64,000 bases of DNA from Virgibacillus salexigens (lineage in GTDB: Bacteria; Bacillota; Bacilli; Bacillales; Amphibacillaceae), in NCBI RefSeq assembly GCF_014905415.1, contig NZ_BNEO01000002.1, positions 1 to 64,000 of the forward strand, read 5' to 3'. The notes beneath the pieces were generated by a model. The model made no database searches. It was not told where the DNA came from and saw only the letters and a program-made list of their open reading frames with translations. Shown here one piece after another: positions 53,139-62,000 of this stretch. The position numbers were made by a program, and so were the translations under genes. The first letter of the stretch is position 1. Every line of letters begins with the position of its first letter.

Positions 53139-53459
53139 GAACGATCACCTCTTTTTGCTACTATCTACACTAATAACCTATGCAATTATTGCTATTGAGT
53201 AGTGGGCTCCTTGCTATACTTTAGAAAGGAGATAAAAAATTTTTGGTCATCTATTGTCATTTTTTAAACTTTTTTGTTGTTTTTGTCCTATTTTTAAGTA
53301 ACCGCTTACGAAGGTGGTATGTAAGAATTTGTGCAGATAAATTAAAAAAATAAATTTACTTTTAATATTAAAATTGTAATAAATTGTCTAAAAAAACAGT
53401 ATAGACAAAAAATATCGCAGTGATATATTAAATAATATTATTTTCAAGGAGGGGTTCTC
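53139..53459. other. Divergent intergenic region between hsp20 and a membrane-protein gene
   Basis: About 320 bp, very AT-rich. It holds a dyad, TTGTCTA (53384-53390) and TAGACAA (53402-53408) with an 11-base spacer, 50 to 75 bp before the downstream start; this is a candidate operator. No CIRCE element or gene was seen. Confidence 0.45.
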
Positions 53460-54620
53460 TTGTTAAGTAATCCACTTATTGCTACTGCATTTATCTTTGC
53501 ATTAATTGCCCTAGGAGAATGGCTCTCCATTATTTCAAGAGCAAGAATTCCGATGCTGCTAACAGCAATGGTAGGTTTTTTAATTTGTGTATGGACAGGC
53601 ATTTTTCCAAGCGATATATTGGATAAATCACAATTTGCAGCACTTGGGGCAATTCTAATAGGACCAGCTATTTTGCATATGGGGACGATGATTCCGCTAT
53701 CTTTGTTAAAAAGCCAAGTAAAAGCGATATTGATTGCACTTGGTGGAGTTATTGTATCAGGAATTATTATTCTTGTTATTGTTTCGCTCGTATTTGATTA
53801 TGGCACGGCGATTGCTGGGGTGGGTCCATTAAGCGGTGGAATTATTGCGCTGCTCATTACTTCTGAAGAACTTGCATCTATTGGGAGATCAAGTTTAGTT
53901 GTTATTCCGGCTTTAATCGTAGCTTTTCAAGGATTGTTGGGGATGCCTCTTGCACTAAATTTCATGCGCAAATATGCAGTGAAAATACAGAGCCAATTGG
54001 ATAATGGAACTTTTGTTCCAATGGCAAATGAGGTTGCTGCAACCAAAGAGAAAGCAAAAGTTAGCCCCTTAAGAGAAAGCGCGGTACTTAAGTTATTTTA
54101 TATATTCGTAGGTGCAGCTATTGGTACTGCTTTAGGAGAAGTAACTCCTATTCATGCTACACTATGGTGTTTAGCGATTGGTATAGCAGGACTAAAAATT
54201 GGTATTTTCGAAACAAAGACATTAGAAAGAGCAAATTCATTTACAATTACGATGATTGCGATTATTTTTGTAGTAATTGGTACAATGGCAGATGTAACAC
54301 CACAAGAAGTGCTCACCAATTTACCAAGTATTCTTTTAATGCTAATTTTGGGAACATTCGGTATTGCGTTGGGCGGATTTATTGTTTCTAAGATGGTCAA
54401 ATGGGATCCATTAAAAGGAATGCCAGTTGCATTGACTGCATTGTTCGGCTTTCCAGGTGACTATCTTCTATGTGAAGAAGTTAGTCGAAGTGCTGCACGA
54501 AATGAAGAAGAAGAGAAAATTATATTTAATGAATTACTAGCTCCTATGCTCATTGGTGGCTTTACAACTGTTACAGTTGCATCTGTAGTTATTGCAGGGT
54601 TTTTGGTTCAAACACTATAA
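53460..54620 (+). CDS. Polytopic membrane protein, putative transporter
   Basis: A 386-residue protein with about ten to eleven hydrophobic helices and a cytoplasmic loop rich in charged residues near residues 185-205. Recognisable local features are IGPAILHMGTMIPLSLL, GVGPLSGGIIALLITSEELASIGRSSL and ALTALFGFPGDYLLCEEVSR. I do not recognise it firmly; DUF3100 is a possibility recalled but not verified. The start is TTG 53460 behind AAGGAGGGG. It lies 12 bp before an amidohydrolase, so it probably imports that enzyme's substrate. Confidence 0.75.
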   Translation: MLSNPLIATAFIFALIALGEWLSIISRARIPMLLTAMVGFLICVWTGIFPSDILDKSQFAALGAILIGPAILHMGTMIPLSLLKSQVKAILIALGGVIVSGIIILVIVSLVFDYGTAIAGVGPLSGGIIALLITSEELASIGRSSLVVIPALIVAFQGLLGMPLALNFMRKYAVKIQSQLDNGTFVPMANEVAATKEKAKVSPLRESAVLKLFYIFVGAAIGTALGEVTPIHATLWCLAIGIAGLKIGIFETKTLERANSFTITMIAIIFVVIGTMADVTPQEVLTNLPSILLMLILGTFGIALGGFIVSKMVKWDPLKGMPVALTALFGFPGDYLLCEEVSRSAARNEEEEKIIFNELLAPMLIGGFTTVTVASVVIAGFLVQTL

Positions 54621-54632
54621 GGGGGAAGTTAA

Positions 54633-55901
54633 ATGAGTAAAATAATTATTGAAAATGGTCTTGTAATTGATGGTACTGGAAAAGAACCATTAAAAGATTC
54701 AATCGTTGTTATTGATGGTCAGCAAATTATCTATGTAGGTAAAAGAGAAGGCTATGCGAAATCTGGAGATGAGGCAGTAGTAGATGCTCAAGGTGGCAGT
54801 ATATTACCTGGTTTTATTGATACACACGTGCATATGATGATGGAATATTCGCCGATTGCTGACCGATTAGCAACTCCTTTTTCTTTTATGTATTACCAAG
54901 CAGCCAACTATTTAAAAACTACATTGCATGCTGGTATTACTTCTGTAAGAGATGCATTAGGTACTGACCTCGGTGTAAAAAAAGCGGTCGAAGATGGGCT
55001 GATTGAAGGTCCAAGGTTGCAATTAAGTATCAACGCATTAACGATTACAGGTGGACACGGAGATGGTTATACGGTATCTGGTAATGAATTTGATTTACTG
55101 CCTTCTGGTTACCCTGGCATGCCTGGTGGAAAATGTGACGGTGTGGAAGAAGTTCGTAAAAAGACACGGGAAATGTTACGAGCTGGTGCAGAGGTAATTA
55201 AGGTTCATGCCACTGGCGGAGTTTTAAGTGCCACAGATCACCCTGAATTCACTCAATTTTCCTTAGAAGAATTAAAAGTGATTGTAGAAGAAGCACGCTT
55301 CCGTAAAGGTGTCAAAGTAATGGCTCATGCGCAGGGAGCTGAAGGAATAAAGAATGCGATTAGAGCAGGAGTCCATTCAATTGAACATGGCATTTTCCTT
55401 GATGATGAAGCAATTGAATTAATGATTAAAAATGATACGTATCTTGTTCCGACATTGCTTGCACCACTAGCAGTATTGGAAACAGCTGAAGAAGCAGGTA
55501 TGCCAGAGGCCTCCGTACAACAATCAAGAGAAGTAATTGAACAGCATAATGCGAGTATTGCTAAAGCTCATCAAGCAGGAGTGAAGATTGCAATGGGGAC
55601 AGACGCTGGAGTAATGAAACATGGTACCAATCTACGTGAGCTTGGGTTAATGAAAAATATTGGAATGCGTCCGATGGATACCATCGTAGCTTCAACTAAA
55701 ACAGCGGCAGCTTGTTTAGGTTGGCAGGATAAACTTGGCACATTGGAAGAAGGAAAGCTTGCAGATATTATTGTTGTACAAGGAAATCCTTTAGAGGATA
55801 TTCACTCATTAGCAAATAATGATACGGTACAAGTAGTTATAAAGAATGGGAAGGTAGAGAAAAATACATTAACAAAAGAACCTCTTCCTACAATCTCATA
55901 A
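54633..55901 (+). CDS. Metal-dependent amidohydrolase (imidazolonepropionase/prolidase-like)
   Basis: A 422-residue amidohydrolase-superfamily enzyme. The metal ligands appear in order: GFIDTHVHMMME (His-x-His), EVIKVHATGG (the position of the bridging Lys or its surrogate), VMAHAQGAEGIKNAIRAGVHSIEHG (two His), and MGTDAG (Asp). The family hydrolyses amides, Xaa-Pro dipeptides and related cyclic compounds; the substrate here is unknown. GGGGGAAG precedes the ATG. It forms a two-gene operon with the membrane protein upstream. Confidence 0.88.
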   Translation: MSKIIIENGLVIDGTGKEPLKDSIVVIDGQQIIYVGKREGYAKSGDEAVVDAQGGSILPGFIDTHVHMMMEYSPIADRLATPFSFMYYQAANYLKTTLHAGITSVRDALGTDLGVKKAVEDGLIEGPRLQLSINALTITGGHGDGYTVSGNEFDLLPSGYPGMPGGKCDGVEEVRKKTREMLRAGAEVIKVHATGGVLSATDHPEFTQFSLEELKVIVEEARFRKGVKVMAHAQGAEGIKNAIRAGVHSIEHGIFLDDEAIELMIKNDTYLVPTLLAPLAVLETAEEAGMPEASVQQSREVIEQHNASIAKAHQAGVKIAMGTDAGVMKHGTNLRELGLMKNIGMRPMDTIVASTKTAAACLGWQDKLGTLEEGKLADIIVVQGNPLEDIHSLANNDTVQVVIKNGKVEKNTLTKEPLPTIS

Positions 55902-55903
55902 TA

Positions 55904-55947
55904 GAAAGGAGTAACCATTTCTTGTTAAAAAATGGTTACTCCTTTTC
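55904..55947 (+). terminator. Terminator after the amidohydrolase
   Basis: AAAGGAGTAACCATTT / AAATGGTTACTCCTTT form a 16-bp stem followed by TCATTTAT. Confidence 0.85.
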
Positions 55948-56280
55948 ATTTATATACATTCTATTAACTTAGGTTAATAACCTTGAAATGTATGCTCATC
56001 TGGAAGGATTCTTAATTATATACCGTATAAATCCGTATATTACGGTATTTTAAGAGGTTTTTAGCGAATTTAAAGTTTTTTTGGAATTGCTACTAATTGA
56101 ATATAGCTAACCATCGTATTTTTTAGAATTTTTGGTAGCTATTCTTAAAAGATTGGGTTTTATTTAACTGTCAGTAAAGCTGACTACGTTTAATCAAGCT
56201 ATATAAGGATTAACGCGTTTTGACGCTAGCTCTGATTCTTTATAAGCTAATAAAGTAGATTATTTACCAAACTTTGGGAG
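55948..56280. other. ect operon upstream region
   Basis: About 330 bp without a gene. It contains a perfect 8-bp dyad, ATACCGTA (56020-56027) / TACGGTAT (56041-56048), with a third CCGTAT inside. A possible promoter TTGACG (56220-56225) with TATAAG (56241-56246) at a short 15-bp spacing also lies here. Osmotic control of ectABC probably acts here, but the true promoter cannot be fixed by eye. Confidence 0.4.
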
Positions 56281-56288
56281 GTGAAAGC

Positions 56289-56831
56289 ATCCAAAACACT
56301 GTAAGTACGATGACAAAAACAAGTGTAATTGAACAAGATCTTAAGTTTCGTATGCCTACAAAAGATGATGGGGCAGCTGTGTGGGAACTAATCAATGAAA
56401 TTGGTAACCTAGACCTTAACTCTTCTTATAGTTATATTCTTTGGTGTGATATGTTTTCTGAATCATCCATTGTTGTGGAAAGTGAAGGGGAAACGGTCGG
56501 ATTCATTTCCGGGTTTGTACATCCGAATAAACCGGATACATTATTCATCTGGCAGGTTGCTGTTCGAGAAACTCAGCGAGGTAAGGGGTTAGGAACGAGG
56601 ATGTTGATGCAGCTACTAGAGCGTGAACAATTAACAAATATACGATATGTAGAGGCAACTGTATCACCATCTAATTTACCATCTCAGTACTTATTTTTAG
56701 GTCTTGCAGAAAAGCTTGACACGGAATGTGTGGTTGGAAATTATTATCTATCGATTGACTTTCCAAGAACAGGACATGAAGATGAACAATTGTATAAAAT
56801 CGGCCCTTTTCAAAAGGGAAATAATGAATAA
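56289..56831 (+). CDS. ectA: L-2,4-diaminobutyrate N-acetyltransferase
   Basis: A GNAT acetyltransferase making N-gamma-acetyldiaminobutyrate for ectoine: FRMPTKDDGAAVWELINEIGNLDLNSSYSYILWCDMF, DTLFIWQVAVRETQRGKGLGTRML (acetyl-CoA loop) and VEATVSPSNLPSQYLFLGLA. The start is unclear. The only strong ribosome site, GGGAGGTGA (56276-56284), points to an ATC codon at 56289, followed in frame by QNTVSTMTKTSV. The first in-frame ATG is 56310, 26 bases from the site. A TTG at 56274 overlaps the site. I give 56289 as the position implied by the site; 56310 is the safe alternative. It is first in ectABC. Confidence 0.9.
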   Translation: MQNTVSTMTKTSVIEQDLKFRMPTKDDGAAVWELINEIGNLDLNSSYSYILWCDMFSESSIVVESEGETVGFISGFVHPNKPDTLFIWQVAVRETQRGKGLGTRMLMQLLEREQLTNIRYVEATVSPSNLPSQYLFLGLAEKLDTECVVGNYYLSIDFPRTGHEDEQLYKIGPFQKGNNE

Positions 56832-56843
56832 AAGGATGATTTG

Positions 56844-58118
56844 GTGACTACAGCAGTATTAAATAATGATCTAATGAAAACATTTGAAGAATTAGAATCA
56901 ACCGTTCGAAGCTATAGTAGAGGTTGGCCGACTATATTTGAAAAGGCCAAAGGATATAAGCTATGGGACGTAGATGGAAACGAGTACATTGACTTTTTTG
57001 CTGGTGCCGGTGCTTTGAATTATGGCCATAACAATGATGTTATGCAGCAGAAGTTAATTGAATATATCCAGAATGACGGAATCATTCATAGTCTAGATAT
57101 GGGTACAAACCCTCGGAAAGACTTCTTAGAACGCTTTAATGAAGTGATTCTAAACCCTCGTCACTTAGACTACAAAGTTATGTTTCCGGGACCTACAGGG
57201 ACAAATACGGTAGAAAGTGCATTGAAGATTGCTAGAAAAGTGACTGGTCGTGATACGGTGATCAGCTTTACGAATGCGTTTCATGGTATGACAATTGGAT
57301 CTTTATCTGTTACTGGTAACTCATTTAAACGTCATGGCGCAGGCATTCCACTTCATCATAGTGTTTCTATGCCATTTGATGATTATGTTGAGGATCAAGA
57401 TTCCATTGCATATTTAGAGCGCTTTCTAGAGGATAGTGGAAGTGGTGTGGCATTGCCAGCTGCTATTATCCTTGAAACGGTTCAAGGAGAAGGCGGTATA
57501 AATGCTGCAAGTATGGAATGGTTGAAAAAAGTAGAAGCAATTTGTAAACGCTGGGATATTCTGTTAATTATAGACGATGTCCAGGCGGGATGTGGACGAA
57601 CAGGTACTTTCTTTAGCTTTGAACCAGCTGGTATTAAGCCTGATATTGTCTGTCTCTCTAAATCCATAGGCGGTATTGGATTACCGATGGCGATTACTTT
57701 AATTAAACCTGAATATGATCAATGGGGACCAGGTGAACATAACGGTACATTTCGCGGTAACAATTTAGCCTTTATTGCAGCTACCGAGGCTCTATCTAAT
57801 TGGGAAGATAGTACATTTAGTGAAGCTATTCAACAAAAAGCCAGTCTTATTCAAGAACGAATTGAATCAATTATTACTAAATTCCCATCCTTAGCAGGCG
57901 AAGCAAGGGGAAGAGGATTAATGCAAGGAATTGCTATTCAAGAAGATGATCTTTCCAATCAAATATGTGCAGAAGCTTTTAGCCGCGGACTAATTGTTGA
58001 AACTTCTGGGCCAAATGATGAAGTTGTTAAATTCCTTCCACCATTAGTCATTGATGAAGAAGGGATAAATAACGGTTTTGATATCCTTGAAGATGCAATT
58101 AAACAAGCAATAAAATAA
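56844..58118 (+). CDS. ectB: Diaminobutyrate-2-oxoglutarate transaminase
   Basis: A 424-residue class III aminotransferase converting aspartate semialdehyde to 2,4-diaminobutyrate with glutamate. It has [55 protein letters not shown] and the PLP lysine in [10 protein letters not shown] (about Lys273). AAAAGG is spaced eight bases from GTG 56844; the adjacent TTG 56841 is possible. It lies between ectA and ectC. Confidence 0.95.
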   Translation: MTTAVLNNDLMKTFEELESTVRSYSRGWPTIFEKAKGYKLWDVDGNEYIDFFAGAGALNYGHNNDVMQQKLIEYIQNDGIIHSLDMGTNPRKDFLERFNEVILNPRHLDYKVMFPGPTGTNTVESALKIARKVTGRDTVISFTNAFHGMTIGSLSVTGNSFKRHGAGIPLHHSVSMPFDDYVEDQDSIAYLERFLEDSGSGVALPAAIILETVQGEGGINAASMEWLKKVEAICKRWDILLIIDDVQAGCGRTGTFFSFEPAGIKPDIVCLSKSIGGIGLPMAITLIKPEYDQWGPGEHNGTFRGNNLAFIAATEALSNWEDSTFSEAIQQKASLIQERIESIITKFPSLAGEARGRGLMQGIAIQEDDLSNQICAEAFSRGLIVETSGPNDEVVKFLPPLVIDEEGINNGFDILEDAIKQAIK

Positions 58119-58154
58119 GCACAATATAAACAGACAGAAAAGAGGAGAATATGC

Positions 58155-58541
58155 ATGATTGTAAAATCACTTGAAGATATTATTGGAACAGAAGACGAAA
58201 CATCTGGCGAAAATTGGTCAAGCCGTCGTTTTATCTACAAAAAAGACGGAGTAGGTTTTAGTATGAATGATACCGTTATAAAAGCTGGCACGAATAATTT
58301 CTTTTGGTACAAAAACCATATTGAACTCGTCTATTGTATCGAAGGAGAAGGCGAAATTGAAAAATTAGAAACTGGAGATGTTTATCAACTAAAACCAGGA
58401 ACGATGTACCTTCTAGATGAACATGATAAACATGAGCTTCGTGCTCGTACGCAGATGCGTATGGTATGTGTATTCAACCCACCATTGGTTGGTAGTGAAA
58501 CACATACAAAAGAAGGATATTATCCTTTATTAACAGAATAG
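58155..58541 (+). CDS. ectC: L-ectoine synthase
   Basis: A 128-residue cupin that cyclises N-acetyldiaminobutyrate to ectoine. Family segments are MIVKSLEDIIGTEDETSGENWSSRR, HIELVYCIEGEGEIE, GTMYLLDEHDKHELRA and VCVFNPPLVGSETH, including the metal-site Glu, Tyr and His of EctC. AGAGGAG precedes the ATG. No ectD hydroxylase follows, so the locus makes ectoine and not hydroxyectoine. Confidence 0.96.
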   Translation: MIVKSLEDIIGTEDETSGENWSSRRFIYKKDGVGFSMNDTVIKAGTNNFFWYKNHIELVYCIEGEGEIEKLETGDVYQLKPGTMYLLDEHDKHELRARTQMRMVCVFNPPLVGSETHTKEGYYPLLTE

Positions 58542-58545
58542 AAGT

Positions 58546-58583
58546 AAAAAGGAACGGCCATTTTAATATGGCCGTTCCTTTTT
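58546..58583 (+). terminator. Terminator of ectABC
   Basis: AAAAAGGAACGGCCAT (58546-58561) / ATGGCCGTTCCTTTTT (58568-58583), a perfect 16-bp stem that includes its own T tract. Confidence 0.92.
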
Positions 58584-58651
58584 AAATGATTGATTGGATA
58601 GGGGCAAAAATCATATGCTTATTATGCGCAATAGTAAAAATTCATCATACA

Positions 58652-58999
58652 TTAGCTTGATGGATGAATCACTTTTTCTCTTTTATTAGAGGTATTAAGG
58701 AGAATAACTCCACCGATAATAAGGAGTAACCCAATTGCTGTTAAGGAGCTGAATGGTTCACCCCAAAAGAGTATTCCAATAAGGGCAGTGATTGCGGTAC
58801 CAGTACCTGCCCATACAGCATAGGCTAAACTCAATGGAACGGTTCTTAAACATAGGGAAAGAAAGTAAAATGCCATAGCAAATCCAACTACAACCCCGAT
58901 CGTTGGTAGAGGATTAGAGAAACCGTCAGACAATTTAAGCATCGTTGTACCAAATACTTCACTAATAATCGAAATTGCTAATAATAGATATCCTTTCAT
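58652..58999 (-). CDS. SMR-family multidrug efflux subunit (EbrB-like)
   Basis: A 115-residue protein with four membrane helices and the SMR signature: AISIISEVFGTTMLKLSDGF with the proton/drug Glu in the first helix, LAYAVWAGTGTAITALIGILFWGEP, and a basic tail. ATG 58999 is eight bases after GGAGG; ATG 59014 overlaps that site. It pairs with the upstream SMR gene 22 bp away, as in the obligate heterodimers EbrA-EbrB. Confidence 0.92.
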   Translation of the reverse strand: MKGYLLLAISIISEVFGTTMLKLSDGFSNPLPTIGVVVGFAMAFYFLSLCLRTVPLSLAYAVWAGTGTAITALIGILFWGEPFSSLTAIGLLLIIGGVILLNTSNKREKVIHPSS

Positions 59000-59021
59000 A
59001 GGAAAATCCTCCAATCATCCA

Positions 59022-59348
59022 TTAGGCTCCACTGGATAGTTTTAATGAAACAACTCCTGCAATAATGCAAACCAATCCAATGAATTTTTTAAGATTAAAT
59101 GTTTCTTTGTAAATCAAAATGCCGATAATCGCAGTCAATGCAGTCCCAGTTCCAGACCATAGAGCATATGTTGTACTTAATGGAAGGGCAGTTAGCGTAA
59201 GCGATAGACCATAAAAAGCTATCCCCATCCCAAAGATAACGCCTAAAGAAGGGAATAGCTTTCTGAAGCCATTGGATTGCTTCAACATCGAACTACCAAA
59301 AACTTCACCTAGCACAGCAATAATTAAGATAACAAATGGATTAATCAA
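59022..59348 (-). CDS. SMR-family multidrug efflux subunit (EbrA-like)
   Basis: A 108-residue four-helix SMR protein: ILIIAVLGEVFGSSMLKQSNGF with the essential Glu, and TTYALWSGTGTALTAIIGILIYKE. The start is TTG 59348 behind AGGAGG. It lies 12 bp after the tetR gene and before the second SMR subunit. The pair probably exports cationic lipophilic compounds under TetR control. Confidence 0.92.
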   Translation of the reverse strand: MINPFVILIIAVLGEVFGSSMLKQSNGFRKLFPSLGVIFGMGIAFYGLSLTLTALPLSTTYALWSGTGTALTAIIGILIYKETFNLKKFIGLVCIIAGVVSLKLSSGA

Positions 59349-59360
59349 AGGGATCGCCTC

Positions 59361-59900
59361 CTATTCAGTCATACGAAATAACTTTTCAATGACCTGTTCA
59401 CGTAAATTTATATTTAAAGGCGCCATATCTAAAAGTTCCGAATAATAAAGTCCATCGATAGCAAGGCGTATAATACTTGCATCTACTGGATCTATCTTAT
59501 CTTGTTCCACCTGATTTTGCATATATTGATAACCTTTAGATACACCTTCAGAAATATCAGGGTTAAGCATGGAAGTGGCCATAATCCCAACATTTAGCTT
59601 TGCATTATTATCTAAATCCCATTTGGAAACTTTGATCAATGCACGAGTCCATTTTCCCTTTTCAATTGGGTCCTCAGCTGCATACTGATTAAATAATATT
59701 GTAAATTGCTTAAAGATATAATCGGAAAGACCCTTTAATAAAGCGTCTTTATTTGGAAAATGATACAGTAATCCACCTTTACTAATCCCGGCATGATTGG
59801 CCACTGCATCTAGTGTCAGAGAATTAAAGTCGTTCTCAAGAATAAAGTCTGTTCCAGATTGTAAAATATGCTCTCGTTTTTTATCTGCTTTTGATTCCAT
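59361..59900 (-). CDS. TetR-family transcriptional repressor
   Basis: A 179-residue repressor. The N-terminal TetR HTH (about 8-55) contains KREHILQSGTDFILENDFNSLTLDAVANHAGISKGGLLYHFPNKDAL. The C-terminal domain is all-helical and binds the inducer. ATG 59900 follows GGAGAGGTG; the longer in-frame opening to 60014 runs through the promoter and is rejected. It heads the tetR-SMR-SMR operon and is probably autorepressed through the operator at 59964-59977. Confidence 0.93.
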   Translation of the reverse strand: MESKADKKREHILQSGTDFILENDFNSLTLDAVANHAGISKGGLLYHFPNKDALLKGLSDYIFKQFTILFNQYAAEDPIEKGKWTRALIKVSKWDLDNNAKLNVGIMATSMLNPDISEGVSKGYQYMQNQVEQDKIDPVDASIIRLAIDGLYYSELLDMAPLNINLREQVIEKLFRMTE

Positions 59901-59958
59901 TAGCACCTCTCCATTAACAGTGATATCTTTAAAAAGACCAACCAGACGGCTTGATTTA

Positions 59959-59987
59959 ATTATACCGTCCAGACGGTTTTTTGTCAA
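59959..59987 (-). promoter_or_regulatory. tetR-SMR promoter with TetR operator
   Basis: On the minus strand perfect boxes TTGACA (59987-59982) and TATAAT (59964-59959) are 17 bp apart. The spacer holds the perfect dyad ACCGTC-CA-GACGGT (59964-59977), with an extra half site AGACGG at 59944-59949. A repressor here would occlude both boxes. Confidence 0.9.
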
Positions 59988-60077
59988 TAGTGATTTAAAC
60001 ATGTATGACTTCATCCATATATTACAAGTTACTATTCGTCATCTAGCCTTTATAATAGAACTAGGAGGGATAAGTAA

Positions 60078-60914
60078 ATGTATATAAGTTTAGGAATCAT
60101 CACATTACTAAGCTATTTCTGTTATAAAGGCTATCGTAATACAAAATCAGTGGTTGTCAATCAGATTCAAGTAACGGAAGATAGACAGACGAAGAAAACA
60201 AATCCTCTAAGCATATTACAAATTTCTGATATGCATATTGAAAATATTTCTATAACCCCAGAACATTTGCAACAGCAACTCACCTCGCACGCTATTGATA
60301 TCATTGCATTAACTGGCGATTTTCTAGATCGTAAGCGCAGTATACCCAAGCTTATTCCGTATTTAAAAACGCTAAGTGAGCTAAATCCTAAATATGGTGT
60401 ATATGCTGTTTTTGGTAATCATGATTATGTATTAGATGAACACAATTTTGTCCAATTAAAGAAGTTATTAAATCAATATGGCATAAAAACACTTCAAAAT
60501 GAGAATGAACGAATTGATATAGAAGGACAAACAATCAATATTATTGGCATTGATAATTTTAGTACGAATCATAGTAATATTAAGAAGGCTTATGAAGGTG
60601 TGAAGGAAGGTTGCAATTTAGTATTAACGCATGATCCAAATGTGGTACTGAAAATGGATGCCTACCCTTTCGATTATTTGCTTTCTGGACATTTCCATGG
60701 CGGACAAATTCATTGGCCGAAACCGTATCATCTTCGTAAAATGGGTGAATTAGTAAAAATGAATATGGTTAAAGGGCTTCACAAACTACATGGGCGCCCA
60801 TTTTATATAAGTGAGGGGTTAGGCCAGACTGGTGTCAATCTCCGTGTCGGCAGTCGACCAGAGATTACGATACATCATATGTGTGTAGATAATCAAATAA
60901 AAGAAGTCATCTAA
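60078..60914 (+). CDS. Membrane-anchored metallophosphoesterase (YkuE-like)
   Basis: A 278-residue calcineurin-type phosphoesterase with a single N-terminal membrane helix (YISLGIITLLSYFCYKGY). The metal ligands are in order: ISDMHIEN (Asp, His), LTGDFLDRKR (Asp), FGNHDYV (Asn, His), LTHDPN (His) and LSGHFHGGQIHWP (His-x-His). It hydrolyses a phosphoester outside or at the membrane; YkuE relatives have been linked to cell-wall and lipid A-like headgroups, and the substrate here is unknown. AGGAGGGAT precedes the ATG. Confidence 0.9.
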   Translation: MYISLGIITLLSYFCYKGYRNTKSVVVNQIQVTEDRQTKKTNPLSILQISDMHIENISITPEHLQQQLTSHAIDIIALTGDFLDRKRSIPKLIPYLKTLSELNPKYGVYAVFGNHDYVLDEHNFVQLKKLLNQYGIKTLQNENERIDIEGQTINIIGIDNFSTNHSNIKKAYEGVKEGCNLVLTHDPNVVLKMDAYPFDYLLSGHFHGGQIHWPKPYHLRKMGELVKMNMVKGLHKLHGRPFYISEGLGQTGVNLRVGSRPEITIHHMCVDNQIKEVI

Positions 60915-60916
60915 AT

Positions 60917-60955
60917 AAAATGCCATCAGCAACATGTAAGCTGATGGCATTTTAC
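60917..60955 (+). terminator. Terminator after the metallophosphoesterase
   Basis: AAAATGCCATCAGC (60917-60930) / GCTGATGGCATTTT (60940-60953), a perfect 14-bp stem. Confidence 0.9.
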
Positions 60956-61108
60956 CCTTTCATTACTTGACACTTCCACCGTAGCAATGATCTTTCAGCA
61001 AAAATTTAAATAGAAATATTGATAGATTAGTTATACAATTACACATAGAATTCATGCGATGTTTTGCGATAAATTCAATTCATGTTGTAATTTGGGGGAG
61101 GAGTTGAA

Positions 61109-61924
61109 ATGGGATTTATTACTGGAAATCTAATGCTTATCTTCTTGTTTATATTTATTATACATAGTATTGAAACATTAGCATATGCTGTAAGACTTTC
61201 CGGAGCGAGGGTGCGGATGATTGCCTCGGCATTAGCATTGTTTAATGTGATGGTGATCGTTTCTAGACTAGCAAATATGATGCAGCAGCCGTTTACAGGT
61301 AGCTTAATAGATACGGCGCCACATCAACATACATTGCAATTTGTTGAATACCAATATCGGATGCTGATTGGTGCATCAACCGCTGGAACAGTCGCAGGTA
61401 TTCTTCTATTTCCTACGTTTATAGCCTTGTTTTCTCGGGCTATCATACATTTATCAAACGAAAAAGGGTCAATACCAGCATTAATTCGAAAAGGCATATC
61501 GGTTGAATTTTTCTTTCGCGGGATAAGGCATATGCGTTTTCCTAGAATTTCTGATATGAAAAATGTTCATCTGAAGAACATTCCCATAAAATTATTTTTT
61601 ATAAATATGCTCATCACGGCCATTTATACAATCGGAGTTTTGTCAGCGTTGTATGCATCCTTGATTATTCCAGAACGAGCTACTACCGCAGTGATGGCAT
61701 CTGGACTTATCAATGGCGTGGCAACCATTCTGCTTGTTATATTTGTCGATCCGAAAATATCTGTTTTAGCAGATGATGTAGTTAATCAAAAAGGCAGTTA
61801 CCATACATTAAAAGGAGTATCATTAATGATGATTACTTCTAGACTATTGGGAACCTTATTTGCGCAATTCCTATTTATACCAGGAGCAAAATACGTTGCT
61901 TGGTTTACGCAGTTTATTGTGTAA
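61109..61924 (+). CDS. amj: Alternate lipid II flippase Amj
   Basis: A 271-residue polytopic protein matching Amj (YdaH) of Bacillus: HSIETLAYAVRLSGARVRMIASALALFNVMVIVSRLANMMQQPFTG at the N-terminus and DPKISVLADDVVNQKGSYHTL near the C-terminus. Amj flips lipid-linked peptidoglycan precursor across the membrane and substitutes for MurJ; in B. subtilis it is induced by envelope stress. GGGGGAGGAG precedes the ATG. It is monocistronic. Confidence 0.9.
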   Translation: MGFITGNLMLIFLFIFIIHSIETLAYAVRLSGARVRMIASALALFNVMVIVSRLANMMQQPFTGSLIDTAPHQHTLQFVEYQYRMLIGASTAGTVAGILLFPTFIALFSRAIIHLSNEKGSIPALIRKGISVEFFFRGIRHMRFPRISDMKNVHLKNIPIKLFFINMLITAIYTIGVLSALYASLIIPERATTAVMASGLINGVATILLVIFVDPKISVLADDVVNQKGSYHTLKGVSLMMITSRLLGTLFAQFLFIPGAKYVAWFTQFIV

Positions 61925-62000
61925 ATCAAGCATTAAGAAAAAGCCATTTCTAATATTATTTGAATTTTAGTACAATTAATACAGAAAAGGGGGAAAATAA

